Below, in pieces: positions 1 through 11,575 of a stretch of 64,000 nt of DNA (positions are counted from its first letter, which is position 1; every line of letters begins with the position of its first letter). The notes beneath the pieces are model-generated. The model saw nothing but the letters and a program-made list of their open reading frames with translations. It did not search any database and was not told the DNA's origin. Source of the DNA: Dipteris shenzhenensis (taxonomy: Eukaryota > Polypodiophyta > Polypodiopsida > Gleicheniales); the NCBI GenBank assembly GCA_047967505.1, contig CM106541.1, one strand, 5' to 3'. A program made the translations under genes and the position numbers.

Positions 1-639
1 ATTTGTAGAGTTCGACATGAAAAAACTTGGACTTATGCACTATTGTCTTGGAATTGAGTTATGGAGAGATTTGGACAGCACCTTTATGAGTTAAGTGAAA
101 TATATTGACAGTCTCCTGACAAAGTTTCAGATGGCAATTACAAGATTGTGGCCACTCCCATGGAACAGAGTTTGAAACTTAGAAAAAATTTAGAAAATCC
201 TAACGTCAATGATAGGTACTATTGGCAGCTCATCGGATCTCTTATATATCTGACTATCACATGGCCAGATATTTGTTATGCAGTAAGTTCACTTGCACAG
301 TTTATGGAAAATCCAAAACAGTCTCATTGGAATGTAGCCAAAAGAATCTTGAGATACATCATCAGAATCAAAGACAACAACAACATACTGTGATAATCAA
401 ATCAGCTCAAGCATTGGCCAAGAGTCCTATATATCAGTCCAGGACAAAGCATATTGATGTCAGAGAGCACTTCATCAGATAAAGAGTGTTACTTGGTGAC
501 ATCACACTACATCATTGTGATAACAAAGAAAATGTTGCAGACATCTTTACCAAACCACTTGGCAAATAGCTTTTTGAGAAACACCGACAAGATCTTGGTT
601 TGATGCAGAGAAAGGGAATTCCCATTAAAGAGGTGTGAT
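1..639 (+). pseudogene. Ty1/copia polyprotein 3' remnant (RT end and RNase H)
   Basis: Three plus-strand frames read as consecutive blocks of a copia Pol protein. Positions 14-60 give the K-L-G-x-M-H-Y-x-L-G-I-E block that follows the reverse-transcriptase palm. Positions 148-393 encode 81 residues with the connection block (GSLIYLTITWPDICYAVSSL and the SHWNVAKRILRYI segment). Positions 390-639 give the end of RNase H, with T-K-H-I-D-V-R-E-H-F-I-R and A-D-I-F-T-K-P-L. The middle of RNase H is missing between about 390 and 400, and stops and frameshifts occur near 92, 130 and 481. The element runs off the left edge of the window. It is certainly not functional; assignment to copia rather than gypsy rests on the I-D-V-R-E-H-F and T-K-P-L motifs. 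Confidence 0.85.
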
Positions 640-726
640 GGAATGTAATGTTCAGTCCTTCTTCAATTCCCCAGAATCATCATCTTGAGGGAAGGCCTAC
701 TTCATGATGTTGATCTTGAGGGAAGG

Positions 727-950
727 TGTTGAGAAACCATGCTCAACATCATGTGATCATATGTGCATAGCACTAACACATATAGAGTGCTATAAAGGTA
801 AGGGTTAGATTCCCTAATCCTAACCCTAAAAAGGTTTGTACATATTCTACAATTTCAAGTAAATCTAGTGTACAATTAGTCATTTGGGGTCTCCTCTCGG
901 TGCCCTCTCTCCTCATCTCCACTCTTCTCCTCTCCCCTCTTCATATTTTG
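727..950 (+). repeat. 3' LTR of the left-edge copia relic (right end uncertain)
   Basis: A polypurine tract (TTGAGGGAAGG, ending at 726) is followed directly by TGTTGAGAAACC, the expected polypurine tract to TG junction of a 3' LTR. A TATA-like 'gctataaagg' lies near 790. No second copy is in the window, so the right end is a guess; a pyrimidine-rich stretch ending near 945 would suit a copia LTR end. Confidence 0.5.
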
Positions 951-955
951 TCAAA

Positions 956-1425
956 GCCTCTTGCCGTAGATTGAGTAAGTCTTCAATTCAAATCCGTAAA
1001 CACTCTCCAAAATGGAGTTATTCATACAATGGTTGTTTCATTGAAGACATTTTGTCCATGAAACTAGAAGAAACTTTTGCTTTGGAAGAAGAACATTGGT
1101 AGGAAATTCAAGCCAAACTCTACAAAATTGTTCGCTATACTAGCATTGACTTTGCTCCTATCATCACACTAGATATGCCTACTGCATAAGATTTTACAGT
1201 GACAAAGGCTAACATGAGGCCCTTCTATCAGATTTCAATGATTCATGCCATAATGCACCAAGTTTCTTAAGCAAATTTATTCCTACATCCATCAAATTTA
1301 TGATGCATTCATTCTTTTTATGGAGAATCTAAATAGTCTCATTTTCAAATACCACTTTAAACCAATAGATGAGTCCTCAACATGAGGAAATTCCAACATC
1401 ATTGCAAGCTACTAATAGTGCAATT
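956..1425. other. no gene seen
   Basis: AT-rich DNA between two retroelements. A 72-codon open frame from 884 runs through the presumed LTR edge and has no recognisable motif. Confidence 0.5.
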
Positions 1426-1430
1426 GATAT

Positions 1431-1703
1431 TGAAGGACAAATTGATGTATGGGTGTGTGCCTATGGGCTAGGAGTCCTATGCTAGGAGTGTGTGAGTGTA
1501 GGTGTGCTAGAGTAGAAGGTTCTAGTGTGATTGAGAGATTTATGGGCCTGATTGAAAAATCAGTGGAGTGATTTGTGGATCTAGATGCTCTATTGAGCTC
1601 ACTCACTCTTGGATGTAACTTGTGCCTATATATAGGGCATATCTCTCATGAATAAACAACTCCATTTTGCTTCATTTGTTGAATCCCTCTTGCTACTCCA
1701 ACA
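1431..1703 (+). repeat. 5' LTR of TR-GAG copy A
   Basis: 273 bp, TG...CA ends. It contains 'tgcctatatatagggc' as a TATA candidate near 1622. It matches 3712-3992 over its whole length; the 3' copy has a short extra segment near 3880. Confidence 0.9.
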
Positions 1704-1705
1704 TG

Positions 1706-1717
1706 TGGCATCAGAGC
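1706..1717 (+). promoter_or_regulatory. primer-binding site of TR-GAG copy A
   Basis: TGGCATCAGAGC, three bases inside the 5' LTR end, pairs with the 3' end of initiator Met tRNA with one mismatch (C for T at the fourth base). Confidence 0.85.
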
Positions 1718-2641
1718 TTGGTTCACCCTCCTTGAGACCTCCTTGAGTGCCATCTTATCATCTTCTTCAACCTCTCCACCTTTCTTCACATTTTGCCTTC
1801 TTCCCTCCAAATTTTGCTAAGACTTGTTCTCCTCATATGTTGCACCATTTGCCAAGCCCTCTGAGCTGAAGATCCCTTGTTTTGGGGCAAATCTCTAACC
1901 TGGTGGAATTGACTAATGATTGCCTTTTTCGGCTGTTCCAACACGTCTTCTAGTCGCCGAATCTGAGTGCAAAATTCTCCATGTAGGACCTACCATTCAC
2001 CAAATGCTTTGAGCGGCACACCTTAGCCAGTTGTTGATGAAGTTTGAAGGCAAATGGTCCACTAACTGAGGTAACTGATGAAAACTAGTTGGCATTGAAG
2101 CTTTTGGCTATGATCTGATGCATTTTTTTGCCCAAGCTTGGTATTGGGTCTTCCCTATCAATAGATCTTTCATTGCGCATCAAATTCCCTCAAAGAGCTG
2201 CTCTCATCTGGTTGAATTTCATCCTCCAAGGTTGCTCTATTTTTTGCAAGAATTTTTTACAGTTCTTGAAGTTTGATGCTAAAGTAAATGGTAAAGATGA
2301 TGCTTGAGGTATGAAGTGGGGCTAAACTACAGTTTAGAGAATGCTCTTTCAGTTTGAAATTTAGTTGGCATTGATATGTTGTCAAAATGCCAAGTTATCA
2401 ATGCTCTTCCAATGCTAAGCATTTGAAGAAGACTACAAGAAGGACAAAGTACAAGGTAAAGAAAATCCCAGTTAGGAGGATTTGGGAGAAGCCAATTGGT
2501 TATGCATATGCCAAACAACTAGGTTTTTCTGAATTTTTATCTGGCAATTCATTTATATGGTAAAGGTGATTTCTTTGTTCAGAAAGACTAATTTTTTGTA
2601 AAGGGATTAGACACTGCTACATCAATGGTAAGACCTTCCCT

Positions 2642-3444
2642 ATGACCTCCAAAATCAAGATAGATAAGTTTGAGGGAGAGGGTTTTCATACTTGGCAGAC
2701 CAAACTGAAATTTATTCTCATGAAAAAGGGGATCTGGAATGTGGCTAATGGAAAAGAAAAGAAGCCAACCACTAGGGAAGGAGAAGCTTTATGGCTCCCT
2801 AAGGATGAAAAAGCACTAGTCATAATTGCTCTTGGATTGAGTGATTCCTTTATCCACCACATTGATGGCTGTGAGACTGCTCATGCTGCATGGACTCATC
2901 TTGAGCTTGTCTTTGGAGCATAGGGGAGGTGTTCCAAGTTTAGCTTGCTCATCGAATTCTTTGATTAAAATTGGATAGAGGAGAATCCATCTCTTCACAT
3001 TTAAACTCCGTGAAGAGCATACTGACTCAATTATCTGGCACCAAGTTTAATCTTGATGAAGACATTGTAATTGCTATCTTAATCAAAAGCCTAACTGAGG
3101 AATATGGCACTATTGTCACTACTCTCACCAATATACCAGAGATTAGTTTGGTCGAAATTGAGGCATCCCTCTTGGAAGAGGAACGGAAAATCAAACAGAG
3201 GAATGAAGAACATGGGGCATATTTGGCCAAAAGCAACTTCAAGGGCAATAGCAAGATGAAGTGCAACTTTTGTGGAAAACCTGGACATTTTGAGAAAGAA
3301 TTCTATGCAAAGAAGAAATGTTCATCAAACCTTGTGGAAGAAGCAGAGACAGAAGAAGAAGAAGAATCAGAGGATGTTAAGGCTCTCACTGCTTTCACCA
3401 CCCAAGTCAATTTTGACAAGGGTGATGACCCATATGTTTTCTAG
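2642..3444 (+). pseudogene. Gag of TR-GAG copy A, broken once
   Basis: The first segment (2642-2923) begins MTSKIKIDKFEGEGFHTWQ and has the K-F-x-G-x-x-F-x-x-W start common to copia Gag (UBN2/DUF4219-like), then A-L-G-L-S-D-S-F-I-H-H-I. A stop at 2921-2923 and a frame change before 2971 separate it from the second segment (2971-3444), which carries S-S-H-L-N-S-V-K and a zinc knuckle C-N-F-C-G-K-P-G-H-F-E-K-E-F. The last cysteine of the knuckle is phenylalanine (codon TTC near 3302), so zinc binding should be lost. An acidic Glu-rich tail precedes the stop. The protein would coat RNA in virus-like particles; this copy looks inactive. Confidence 0.8.
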
Positions 3445-3711
3445 TGTCGTTTTTGTGTGAGGTCAATAATAGTTCTCTGCCATGGATAGTCCATCCTTAA
3501 ATGATTCTTAGTCTTTTTTTTGAGATTTTACCTTGTTGGACTCATGGGGATTTCCATACATAGTCATTGTCTATCTCCTAGTTGTAAACCAAGAGTTCTA
3601 GGAGTGAGTCACAGGTTGGGGCCATGTGTGTTGCCACATGATGGTGGGCAAGCCATGGAGCATCCCATGTACTACTGCTGAGGGATGAGGTCATCAATTT
3701 GTGGGGGTGAA

Positions 3712-3992
3712 TGAAGGACAAATTGATGTATGGGTGTGTGCCTATGGGCTAGGAGTCCTATGATAGGAGTGTGTGAGTGTAGGTGTGCTAGAGTAGAAGG
3801 TTCTACTGTGATTGAGAGATTAATGGGCCTGATTGAGAAATTAGTGGAGTGATTTGTGGATCTAGATGCTCTACTGAGCTCACATATGAGGTCACTCCTA
3901 GATGTAACTTGTGCCTATATATTGGGAATATCTCTCATGAATAAACAACTCCATTTTGCTTCATTTGTTGAATCCCTCTTGCTACTCCAATA
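3712..3992 (+). repeat. 3' LTR of TR-GAG copy A
   Basis: 281 bp. Preceded by the purine tract at 3701-3711 and followed by the GATAT target duplication. The terminal dinucleotide is TA instead of CA, a single decay change. Confidence 0.9.
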
Positions 3993-3997
3993 GATAT

Positions 3998-6300
3998 TAC
4001 TAGTTTTTGCCATAGAACAAATTTGGGAACAACAATGTTCATCTAGCATGCAATCATGACGGGTTTACATAGTCCAAACTTGATGCTATTTTTTGGGGGT
4101 TTGCAAATCTCTTGATTCAAATTTTTAGAGCAACCAAGACAATATTAACATTGCTATATACTAAGATGCATTTCCACCTGACACAATAGAAATATGTAGA
4201 ACGGTGTGCCCAACAATGGTTATACTTGAAACTTGACATAACATGTATCCAAAGTGGACCTATTCAAGTTCTTGTTGTCAAGATAGGAAATCAAGCAACA
4301 ATGCCTTCTTCTATGCAGACCATGCATACTCAGCTCCTTGATAAGATTGATATAGTTTACGCTATATCTACAATCAACAAATATTTAGCCACACCTATTG
4401 CATGTTATTGTAGCAACTAATGTTACTTGGGCATTTAGGTTATGATGATAATGTTTTGCTCTTTCACTTTTCTTCCTACTTACTTCCATGCATTGTGGAT
4501 ATCACATGTCTAGATATTTGTCAACTATCGCATCTATCAACAAAAAGATATTTGGAGGCCTTATTAATCACAATGCCTCTAATTGCAATATCAATCACAA
4601 TCTTTGTGTCCCCCTCTACCCTTGTCATGGAAGTAGAATCTAAAGAAGGCTATGAGGAGGGAGGAGTAGGAACTTGGGTAGGTGGGAGTGGAGTGGATGC
4701 ATCTAGTGCTATTGCAAGTCACGAGCAAGGCACATCATATCAGCCCTATTAGAGTTCGCTTGTGATGATGGACCACTGCCATTAGCTATAGAGGATTGAA
4801 AACATCTTAGAGTGAATTTCTCTCAAGAGGCAGGATCCTTTATGGCTTCTTGCTCGTTTTTGGAGGCACATGTCTTCATGGTTTTTCAAGGCTCATCATG
4901 TTCCTTGCTTGTCATAGGGACCTCTCGAGTCCAGGATGAATTATTGGCATGAGGAACAATTAGTGAACTAATGGTGTTCATTAGTGGATCTCTAAACAAA
5001 GAAGATAAAGCATTCAAGGATGCCTCCACATGAGGTGGAGGTGCAACCTTGTGTTGCTTAACAAGGCTCTCAAGATTACCAATAAATCCAAATCAGGAGT
5101 GGGGAAATACATGTAGGGATGGCATGCATATTGCACATAATGGGTATAGTTTCTTCTAAAATCTATAATTATTGTACCAAACCAACATTTTTGTATTTTT
5201 GCATAGAAAATTTCCACAACAAAAAACAATCTTAATCGAGCATACTAAATAAGTTCACAAGCCCATATAAAATCTAATGTAACCTAATTCAATCTGTCTA
5301 ACCTAACATGACCTAAAATAAACCTAGACCAACCCTAACCCTAAACTTAACCCAATGGTGAGCATGGAATACTTGTCTACCATGCTAGCCGCCTTCCCCA
5401 TCACCACAACTCCTCCATCTTCCCCTTCTGCCATCCCCCACCATCCTCTACAACTATTCGACTATGATCATAGTCTATGGGAATCTCTATGGGTCATAGA
5501 AAGGTAGAAACGTTGGTTGCACACTGAGAGAAGAGGAGAGATGAACACAAAGGAATGTTGGGGGACAGTTGAGCAATGAAGGAATGTTGGGGGAAGAAAC
5601 GCCAAGGGGAGAAAAGTGATGGTCGAGCAGTGAGAGAAGAGGAGGGATAGGAGGAGCTATTCCTAAGTTGTTGGTTGAGTAATGAGCCTACTATGACCAT
5701 GTAGAAAGTGGCACCTTGGTTGCTGTTGTGAGACTGGAGACACTAAGTAGTGAGTCAATTGTTAGTCAAAGGAAAACCCTTGCTTTAGTAGCAGCAACAA
5801 CCGCATAGGAACCACGACTGCTTTCTAAAGGAGCATTGGGGTTGGAGTTGTGGACATGATGGAAAGTGAGGCATGCAACTTACACATCAATAGCACTAGC
5901 AATCTTAACTGAATTCACTCCTTATGAAGTTATATGGGCACATCAAATGGGAATAATGTTTGGATTTCTCCCCCTTCTACAAATGGACAAAATACTAAAG
6001 TTAAAGAAGAACCACTTTGAGCTGATGATGTTCATATTATGGATTTAGCATGGGGTCCTGTCTAGGGGTGGCCCTTTTTTGGAGCAAAAACCTTTGAGCA
6101 TCCAAGCGAAGGACAAAAATATCATATTTCTACTTCACAAAAGGCATATTAGGGTATGCTACTAAAACCATGTTTCTCAAAGAAACTATATTTTTATAGT
6201 TAATTACAAAAAGAACTTTATCTAACGATGATAATGATGTTAGGCATGTGGATACTGGGATATGTTATAACTTCCATTTGATAGGGAGTATACTTGAAGA
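3998..6300. other. gene-poor intergenic stretch
   Basis: No convincing coding region on either strand. Short open frames at 4226, 4420, 5494 (minus) and 5866 lack motifs. A degenerate run of 'taacctaa' and 'ccctaaccctaaac' words lies at 5277-5347; it is too irregular for a telomeric array. Confidence 0.5.
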
Positions 6301-6359
6301 AAAGTTCTCATAACCTCTTCATGGGGGGTTTCTCCAAAGAACCTTATTTTAAGGAAGCA

Positions 6360-6483
6360 GTTTCATCGTGAAACTACCTTGGACTTTGAAGAAACACTCC
6401 CATCAGCCCTTTTCATGGGGGGGTTTTCCAAAGAAATCCATTTGTAGGAAGCCTTCCAAGGTAGTTTCGCCGGCGGCGAAACT
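6360..6483. repeat. two GTTTC...GAAAC palindromes
   Basis: GTTTCATCGTGAAAC (6360-6374) and AGTTTCGCC-GGC-GGCGAAACT (6463-6483) are near-perfect palindromes about 100 bp apart. Each follows a copy of 'catggggggttttccaaagaa'. A third, ATTCCGCCGGCGGAAT, lies at 7499-7514. They stand out as GC islands in AT-rich DNA. Confidence 0.7.
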
Positions 6484-6683
6484 ATCTTAGATAGCAACTT
6501 TTAAAATGTCATAACTTTCACATACAATGTCCAAATATAGTCATTTAGCCACTCAAATCGAACGAAAAAGGTGATTTGAGCACATCTACATGGCTATAAG
6601 CTATAAATTATATAATCTAGAGTCTTAAATTCTGAATTTAATTTTTACGAGTATAAAAATAGTCATAACATATATTTAGTCTT

Positions 6684-7110
6684 TTGGAAGTGGTGGCCTT
6701 CACCCTCATGTAATGCAGAGTGGTTCGTGGAAAAATAGGGAGGCCTGCACTACTGACATGTGTACATGGGAAGGGTCTATCTTAGAAGCACTTGTGCCCC
6801 TGAGAGAACCTTGAATATATGAACTCCTTGAGCCCTCCACAATTTGGGGCTTTTTTTGAGACTATGGATTTTTTTAGGTGCCTATGGGATGGGACTTGGG
6901 GAACCGCACACAGCATGTTTTTCATGTTTGGTGCATGGTCCAACAATGGTTTCAAAGCCTGCTTCCAGCGCTGTAGGGGGTGTTGGAAGTGGTCGCCTTC
7001 ACCCTCGTGTAATGAAGAGTGGTCCATGGAAAAACTGGGAGGCCCATGCTACTAACACATTAACATGGGGAGGGTGCATCCCATAAGCACTTGTTCCCCT
7101 AAGAGGGGGG
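6684..7110. repeat. local direct duplication, period about 299 bp
   Basis: The segment starting 'tggaagtggtggccttcaccc' at 6684 recurs at 6983, both continuing through 'gcacttgt.cccct.agag'. Part of the same unit (about 6790-6950: 'gagccctcca', 'gtgcctatgggatgggac') recurs a third time at about 8217-8390. Open frames here are shared by both copies and look non-coding. Confidence 0.75.
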
Positions 7111-8860
7111 TTTCCATTTTCCAAGCAAAAACCCCCAAGCAACAAGCGAACAAAAGGTGGGAGGGTCCAAATATATACGCTCAAGTCATTTTTGGGGAGC
7201 AAAAAAATCCAAATTATTTCAAGGAATATGTAAGTAAATATGAAATATTGATAAATAGATATAGATATAAATATACCTTTATATAATATACATATATAAT
7301 GTCTAAGTGGTGACTTATTTACGACTTTCAAAAATCCTTTCTTTTCCTTTCACCATTGGTTGGATCATGAAATTTTGAGCAAATACCCTCTTTACAGTTC
7401 CTCAGGATGACCTAAGAAAAATATATAATACCTTTTTAATAGACCCTTTAAGTGTATTTTGCCAGAGGAATATGGTTTGAAGAGCTTGCCCCAACCCTAT
7501 TCCGCCGGCGGAATACCCTTGGAGAGCCTATGAAGAAGGGGTCATAACTTTTGCTCCTTAGCTCAGATTGAGGAGTTGTAAAAGGGAAAAATGTTCAGAA
7601 TCTCATGATCTATGCAATGGTAGGCTTAAAATTATACTTTTTATAGTTATGAAAGAGAAAAATTAAAAATTTCAAGATGTATATGAGAGTTACAACTTCT
7701 CCCTAATTCATATTATGGTAAGGAGGAGTTCAATAGAGACCACATTTCCTTAAAAGTACTTAGGTTTGGAGAATTGGGAATATTTTGAAAATCCCTCCCT
7801 TGCCTTCCCATATTTGATAATGTATTAGAGATTAATTTATGATCAATTATTAATGGCTTCAAGTATGAGGTTTCCAATATCTTTTTCCTACTCATCCAAG
7901 GAATATGGTATACATTGTTATATGAGAGCTTCAAATATGGGATTGCTAAAGATTAGGGAAACTCTTTTAAATCGATTGAATTACCATAATCCTCAAAAGA
8001 GAGTATGGTAGGGAGGTATTTATAGGAGTTTCTAAAGTGTTCATTGTTTGTTCATATATAGATGTTCTCTAAAATGAGGGTTATAATGAAAAATAAGTAA
8101 GTATATGGTTCCATAAATGAGAAATTAAGAAAGAATTGTATATTCCTTTGAGAAATATACAAGCATGGTTGGTGTCAAAAATCATCGCTCGGACTTTTCT
8201 GCTCGTAGGTTTTTGCTCAGAAACTGTGCACATCCCCCTAAGAGAACCTTGAATAAATGAGTTACTCCTTGAGCCCTCCATAGTCATCTCCTCTGGGGGC
8301 TTTTTGGGAGACTGTGGAGCTTTTAACGTGCCTATGGGGTGGGACCTAGGGACCCTACACCCGGTGTGTTTTCCACTACATGGCCCAACAAAAAGAGGGG
8401 AAGCCCAAAACTGTTTACAATGGATTCTTGTCTTAATTTGTAAGAACCATGTTACCAGTTAATATAGTTAGATGTCTCTCTTTAGGCTTTTATTTTTGTT
8501 CCCTATGAGGGGACATTACCTTTCATTTTTAGCACTATATTAAAATACTCATTATGCTTTCACTCTACTTTTGCAAGAAAGTTGACACCATGCAATTTGT
8601 AGGTTGCTTATTGAAGCATCATTATATTAGAAAACAATTTCTTTCCCAAGGGATTTCTTTTGGAGTGAAGAAAAGTCACTTTCACTTGCCAACTCTATCA
8701 AACGACTTTAAAGTTCTCCAATTACAAAAGTTCTCCACTTGTAATTTTTTGCTCATGGTGTGTATTGGAAGATGGTAAAATTGAATCTAGTTCTAGATTT
8801 CCTCATTCATGTTACTAATAGCAATTGTGTTGTCTTCTTACTCCATTGACAATTTCGATT
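7111..8860. other. no gene seen; third copy of a local repeat at its right end
   Basis: AT-rich sequence. About 8217-8390 repeats the unit found at 6790-6950. No protein motif was recognised on either strand. Confidence 0.5.
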
Positions 8861-8878
8861 CTCTCTCTCTCTCTCTCA
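8861..8878. repeat. (CT)n microsatellite
   Basis: Nine CT units. Confidence 0.95.
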
Positions 8879-9019
8879 CTCATGTGCACTTATGTGTAGG
8901 TGTGCGCGCATGTGTACAACTGTGCAAATTGTGTCCATACCAAGGATGAAACATCATGTTGTTTACAACACTTTCTTCATGAAATCTATCTTTTAGACTT
9001 GGGGAAAAGTCAGATTTGG

Positions 9020-9157
9020 TTGTCATTATGTGTGGATTAACTTTTACCTTCATGTATAAACAATAGATAAATTTCTTATTGAGAATGGTTGTCATTATGT
9101 GTGGAATAACTTTTAACTTTGTGTATAAACAATAGATAAATTTCTTATTGAGAAAGG
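9020..9157. repeat. tandem duplication, two 69-bp units
   Basis: 'ttgtcattatgtgtgga' begins both units (9020 and 9089), and both end 'aaatttcttattgaga'. The block 'gatgaaacatcatgtt' is also duplicated around it (8945 and 9189), so a longer approximately 245-bp duplication came first. Confidence 0.85.
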
Positions 9158-10111
9158 TTTGAAAATTGAAAATTGCATCCGCTTAAGAGATGAAACATCA
9201 TGTTATTAAGGACTCTTTCATTTCATGAAATATTTGTTTTAGACGTGTAAAGAAGTCAATTTTTACTTGTAGAGTTGCGTGGAGCATGAGTATTTACCAC
9301 TATTAGTTGCATTAGATAGATTCCTATTAAGCAAGTTTTGAAGGTCACCAATTGAAGGGTGTATTTAATCCTAGATTCTCCTTTTGCTTATGGAATAAGC
9401 AATCAAGATCTCTAAGTGACTCCTTTGGAAGTTTATTTCATTCTCATTCTTCCAGATCAAGTAACCATTCAATTTTTTAACATTGACCTTGTAAGAGCTC
9501 TCGTTGCTTCTCTCCACACTAACAAATTAGATGGGCAAAAGGAGATGGATGCGATTGTGTTGCATATGTACCTAGAACTTTCGAGCTTCAATGGGTTATA
9601 CCCTGATTTTGGTCTTTATCCTCATAATCAAAAAGTATTAAATTTGGTAGGTGGTCTTTGCATGTGGATTTCCACTCATCTTGGCTGTAAAAATCTCTGT
9701 GGTGAAACGCTTTTTCCAAAAAATAAAGACCAGTGGAATTCCACTCATGTTGGCTGTAAAATTCTCACTACAAACGACTTTACATTTCATTTGAATGCTG
9801 AATAATTTTCGCTAGAATGTACACTGAACCAATTGCATACTTCAGATGCGTCGATTATATCCACCAGACGCTATCCTTAGGTACCAAGCTCTCCTTTACC
9901 GCAGCTAGAAATTTACACGACTGCTAATGAGGAAGCCTATCTCGCTTTACAGAAAGATATCTGTGTACGCTGCCAATAACGATACGCCTCTCCGGACATC
10001 TACTTCCGGTTTGGCAAAATTGAACGCCTCTAGATATACTACACAGTTGAGGCAATCATCGGGGCTCTTCACAATCCACAGCTTCGATGATTCTCACGCA
10101 ATCACCCTTAC

Positions 10112-10413
10112 TATTGTGCCTCTACGGTTTTGGCAGGAGACGTTGGGAAAGCAGGAGGCCTAGGTGGGAGTTTAGGCAACTTGGCTTGAGTGGGGACGAT
10201 CTTAGGCCATTTGAGCTGTGAGGACCTGTGGAGCCGACAGCGAAAAGAACCCTCGTGTGTAGTGGGAGCGCAGAGGCACTGGCGGGGAGCAGATCTGTGG
10301 ACCTCATCGTGATGAAGCACTGAGGAAGCTGACTTAGGAGAGACAGCTTCTGTCGAGGAGTGAAGCGATCTCGGCGAAGAGACTGGCGATGATGCGTCGG
10401 TATGAGCCGCCAT
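10112..10413 (-). CDS. probable first exon of a nuclear gene, targeting-peptide-like N-terminus
   Basis: Read on the minus strand, ATG at 10413 sits in a strong context (CAACCATGGCGG). It opens 100 codons rich in Ser, Pro, Arg and Thr and poor in acidic residues, starting MAAHTDASSPVSSPRSLHSS, which resembles an organelle transit peptide. A donor site GTAAGG begins at 10111, just before an in-frame stop would be met. Upstream (10414-11060) is a pyrimidine-rich leader and a TATA-like TATTTAAAC near 11045. Local GC is clearly higher than in the flanks. No later exon was found to the left, so the product is unknown; the rest may be out of reach or lost. An overlapping plus-strand frame (9927-10163) is the weaker alternative. 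Confidence 0.45.
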
Positions 10414-11100
10414 GGTTGCAATCAGATATGGATAGTCTGTTGAGGAAGCGGACAACATTAGCAACGGACCGTGAATAGGAATACGATTGTACATCATAAA
10501 CAGCAGGTGCAGAGTAGAGAGTGATACGTCCAAAACACGAACAAAACAAGTACAGACAGCTTGAGAACCGATCACAGTCCCTTCGCGAAAGGAATCCCAA
10601 GTAACAAAAGGCTACATGGAGGACGAAGCACGGATCACAACTCCAAGATTCAAAGGAAGGGCTACGTGGTGAATGAGGCCCCGATAACAGATCCTACGTT
10701 CGAAGGAAGGCCTTAGAGCAAATCCACATGGTGGAGGAAGCAGAAAAGGTAGAAAAATGAGCAAAGCCCGTGCTTTCATTCTCCATCCAATGGGTGATTG
10801 ATTTTTCCGGACGTGAACTCGAAACCCCTGGTTAAAGACGGGCAAAAGATGAAAGAGAAACAGCGGGAACAACGAAGGAAGAGAGAAGCAAGGAGGAAGA
10901 AGAGACGAAAGGAAGAAGGGAGAGGAAGGAGGAGCTTACCAGAAGGGCTTCTGTTCTGGGGCAGGTTGGGGGGAATGAGGGCGAGGGGACGGCTATTCTG
11001 AGGCAGGAAGTGTCAAAGCGAGAAAGAAAGGGTTGCTGGGGAGTTTAAATAGGAATTGATTGCGCATGGTTGTAATAAACGGGCGGTCACATTTAAATAA
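10414..11100 (-). promoter_or_regulatory. promoter and 5' leader of the 10.4-kb exon
   Basis: GC-rich, CpG-containing segment. Minus-strand order is TATTTAAAC (about 11045), a CT-rich stretch with 'ccttctttcctcc'-type words, then the ATG at 10413. Its composition differs sharply from the AT-rich flanks. Plus-strand Lys/Arg/Glu-rich frames here (10798-11001) are the antisense of the pyrimidine leader. Confidence 0.4.
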
Positions 11101-11479
11101 GACACGCCGCCCTGTTAGCCCAGTCTCTAAACATGTTTAGCGAAGACCCCCCCCTCCGCCTTCGCGGACGCTTTCTAACGGAACCTTCTGCCCCGTCTTC
11201 GCTATTATTGGGCGCCGCTAAACCCGTCATTCAACTTTGCAGTCCCTCTCGCTACTACTAAATCTAGTGGCTTCCGTGGCGCTTCCCTATTCGACCTTGT
11301 TCTCAGGCATAATGGCGGCCGCGTGCTGCCCCGCACACCTGGGAGCTCTTTCCGTCCCCTCCTCGTAAGACCTTGCGTTGTCTTGCACATTCCGCACCAT
11401 GTGTCCCTTCCTATGGGGTTTCTAACTTTCTAAGAGCCCGTTCCCACTCACCATTCAGCCGGTGGGCATTTCTGAGCGT

Positions 11480-11575
11480 AGATAAAAACTCGTTCCCACT
11501 ATATCATCGCCCGAGTGTGCCAAAAACCCTCGTTCCCACTATGTCATCATTGCTCGACTGTGCCAAAAACCCACA
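11480..11575. repeat. short tandem repeat, about 43-bp unit
   Basis: 'ctcgttcccactat.tcatc' followed by 'gag/act gtgccaaaaaccc' occurs twice in tandem, in a GC-richer stretch. 'taagagcccgttcccac' just before (11429) resembles the terminal sequence of the MITE at 35805. Confidence 0.6.

Larger units (their letters stand above)
1431..3992 (+). mobile_element. complete gag-only LTR retrotransposon (TR-GAG type), copy A
   Basis: Two direct repeats bound the element: 1431-1703 and 3712-3992. Each starts TGAAGGAC and ends ACTCCAACA or ACTCCAATA. The 5-bp target duplication GATAT lies outside both (1426-1430, 3993-3997). A primer site TGGCATCAGAGC, one mismatch from the iMet-tRNA site, lies at 1706-1717, and a purine tract GTGGGGGTGAA at 3701-3711 ends exactly at the 3' LTR. 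The only coding content is a copia-like Gag (2642-3444); there is no room for protease, integrase or reverse transcriptase in 2.56 kb. This is the published definition of TR-GAG elements. The LTRs differ by several substitutions and small indels, so the insertion is not recent. Confidence 0.9.

Noticed and set aside
5277-5347. Interstitial telomere repeat
   Set aside because: Only two clean CCCTAA units among degenerate words; no array.
6782-7331. Cys/Trp-rich frames on both strands
   Set aside because: They span two copies of a 299-bp duplication and lack any motif; the matching unit at 8.2 kb is not open.
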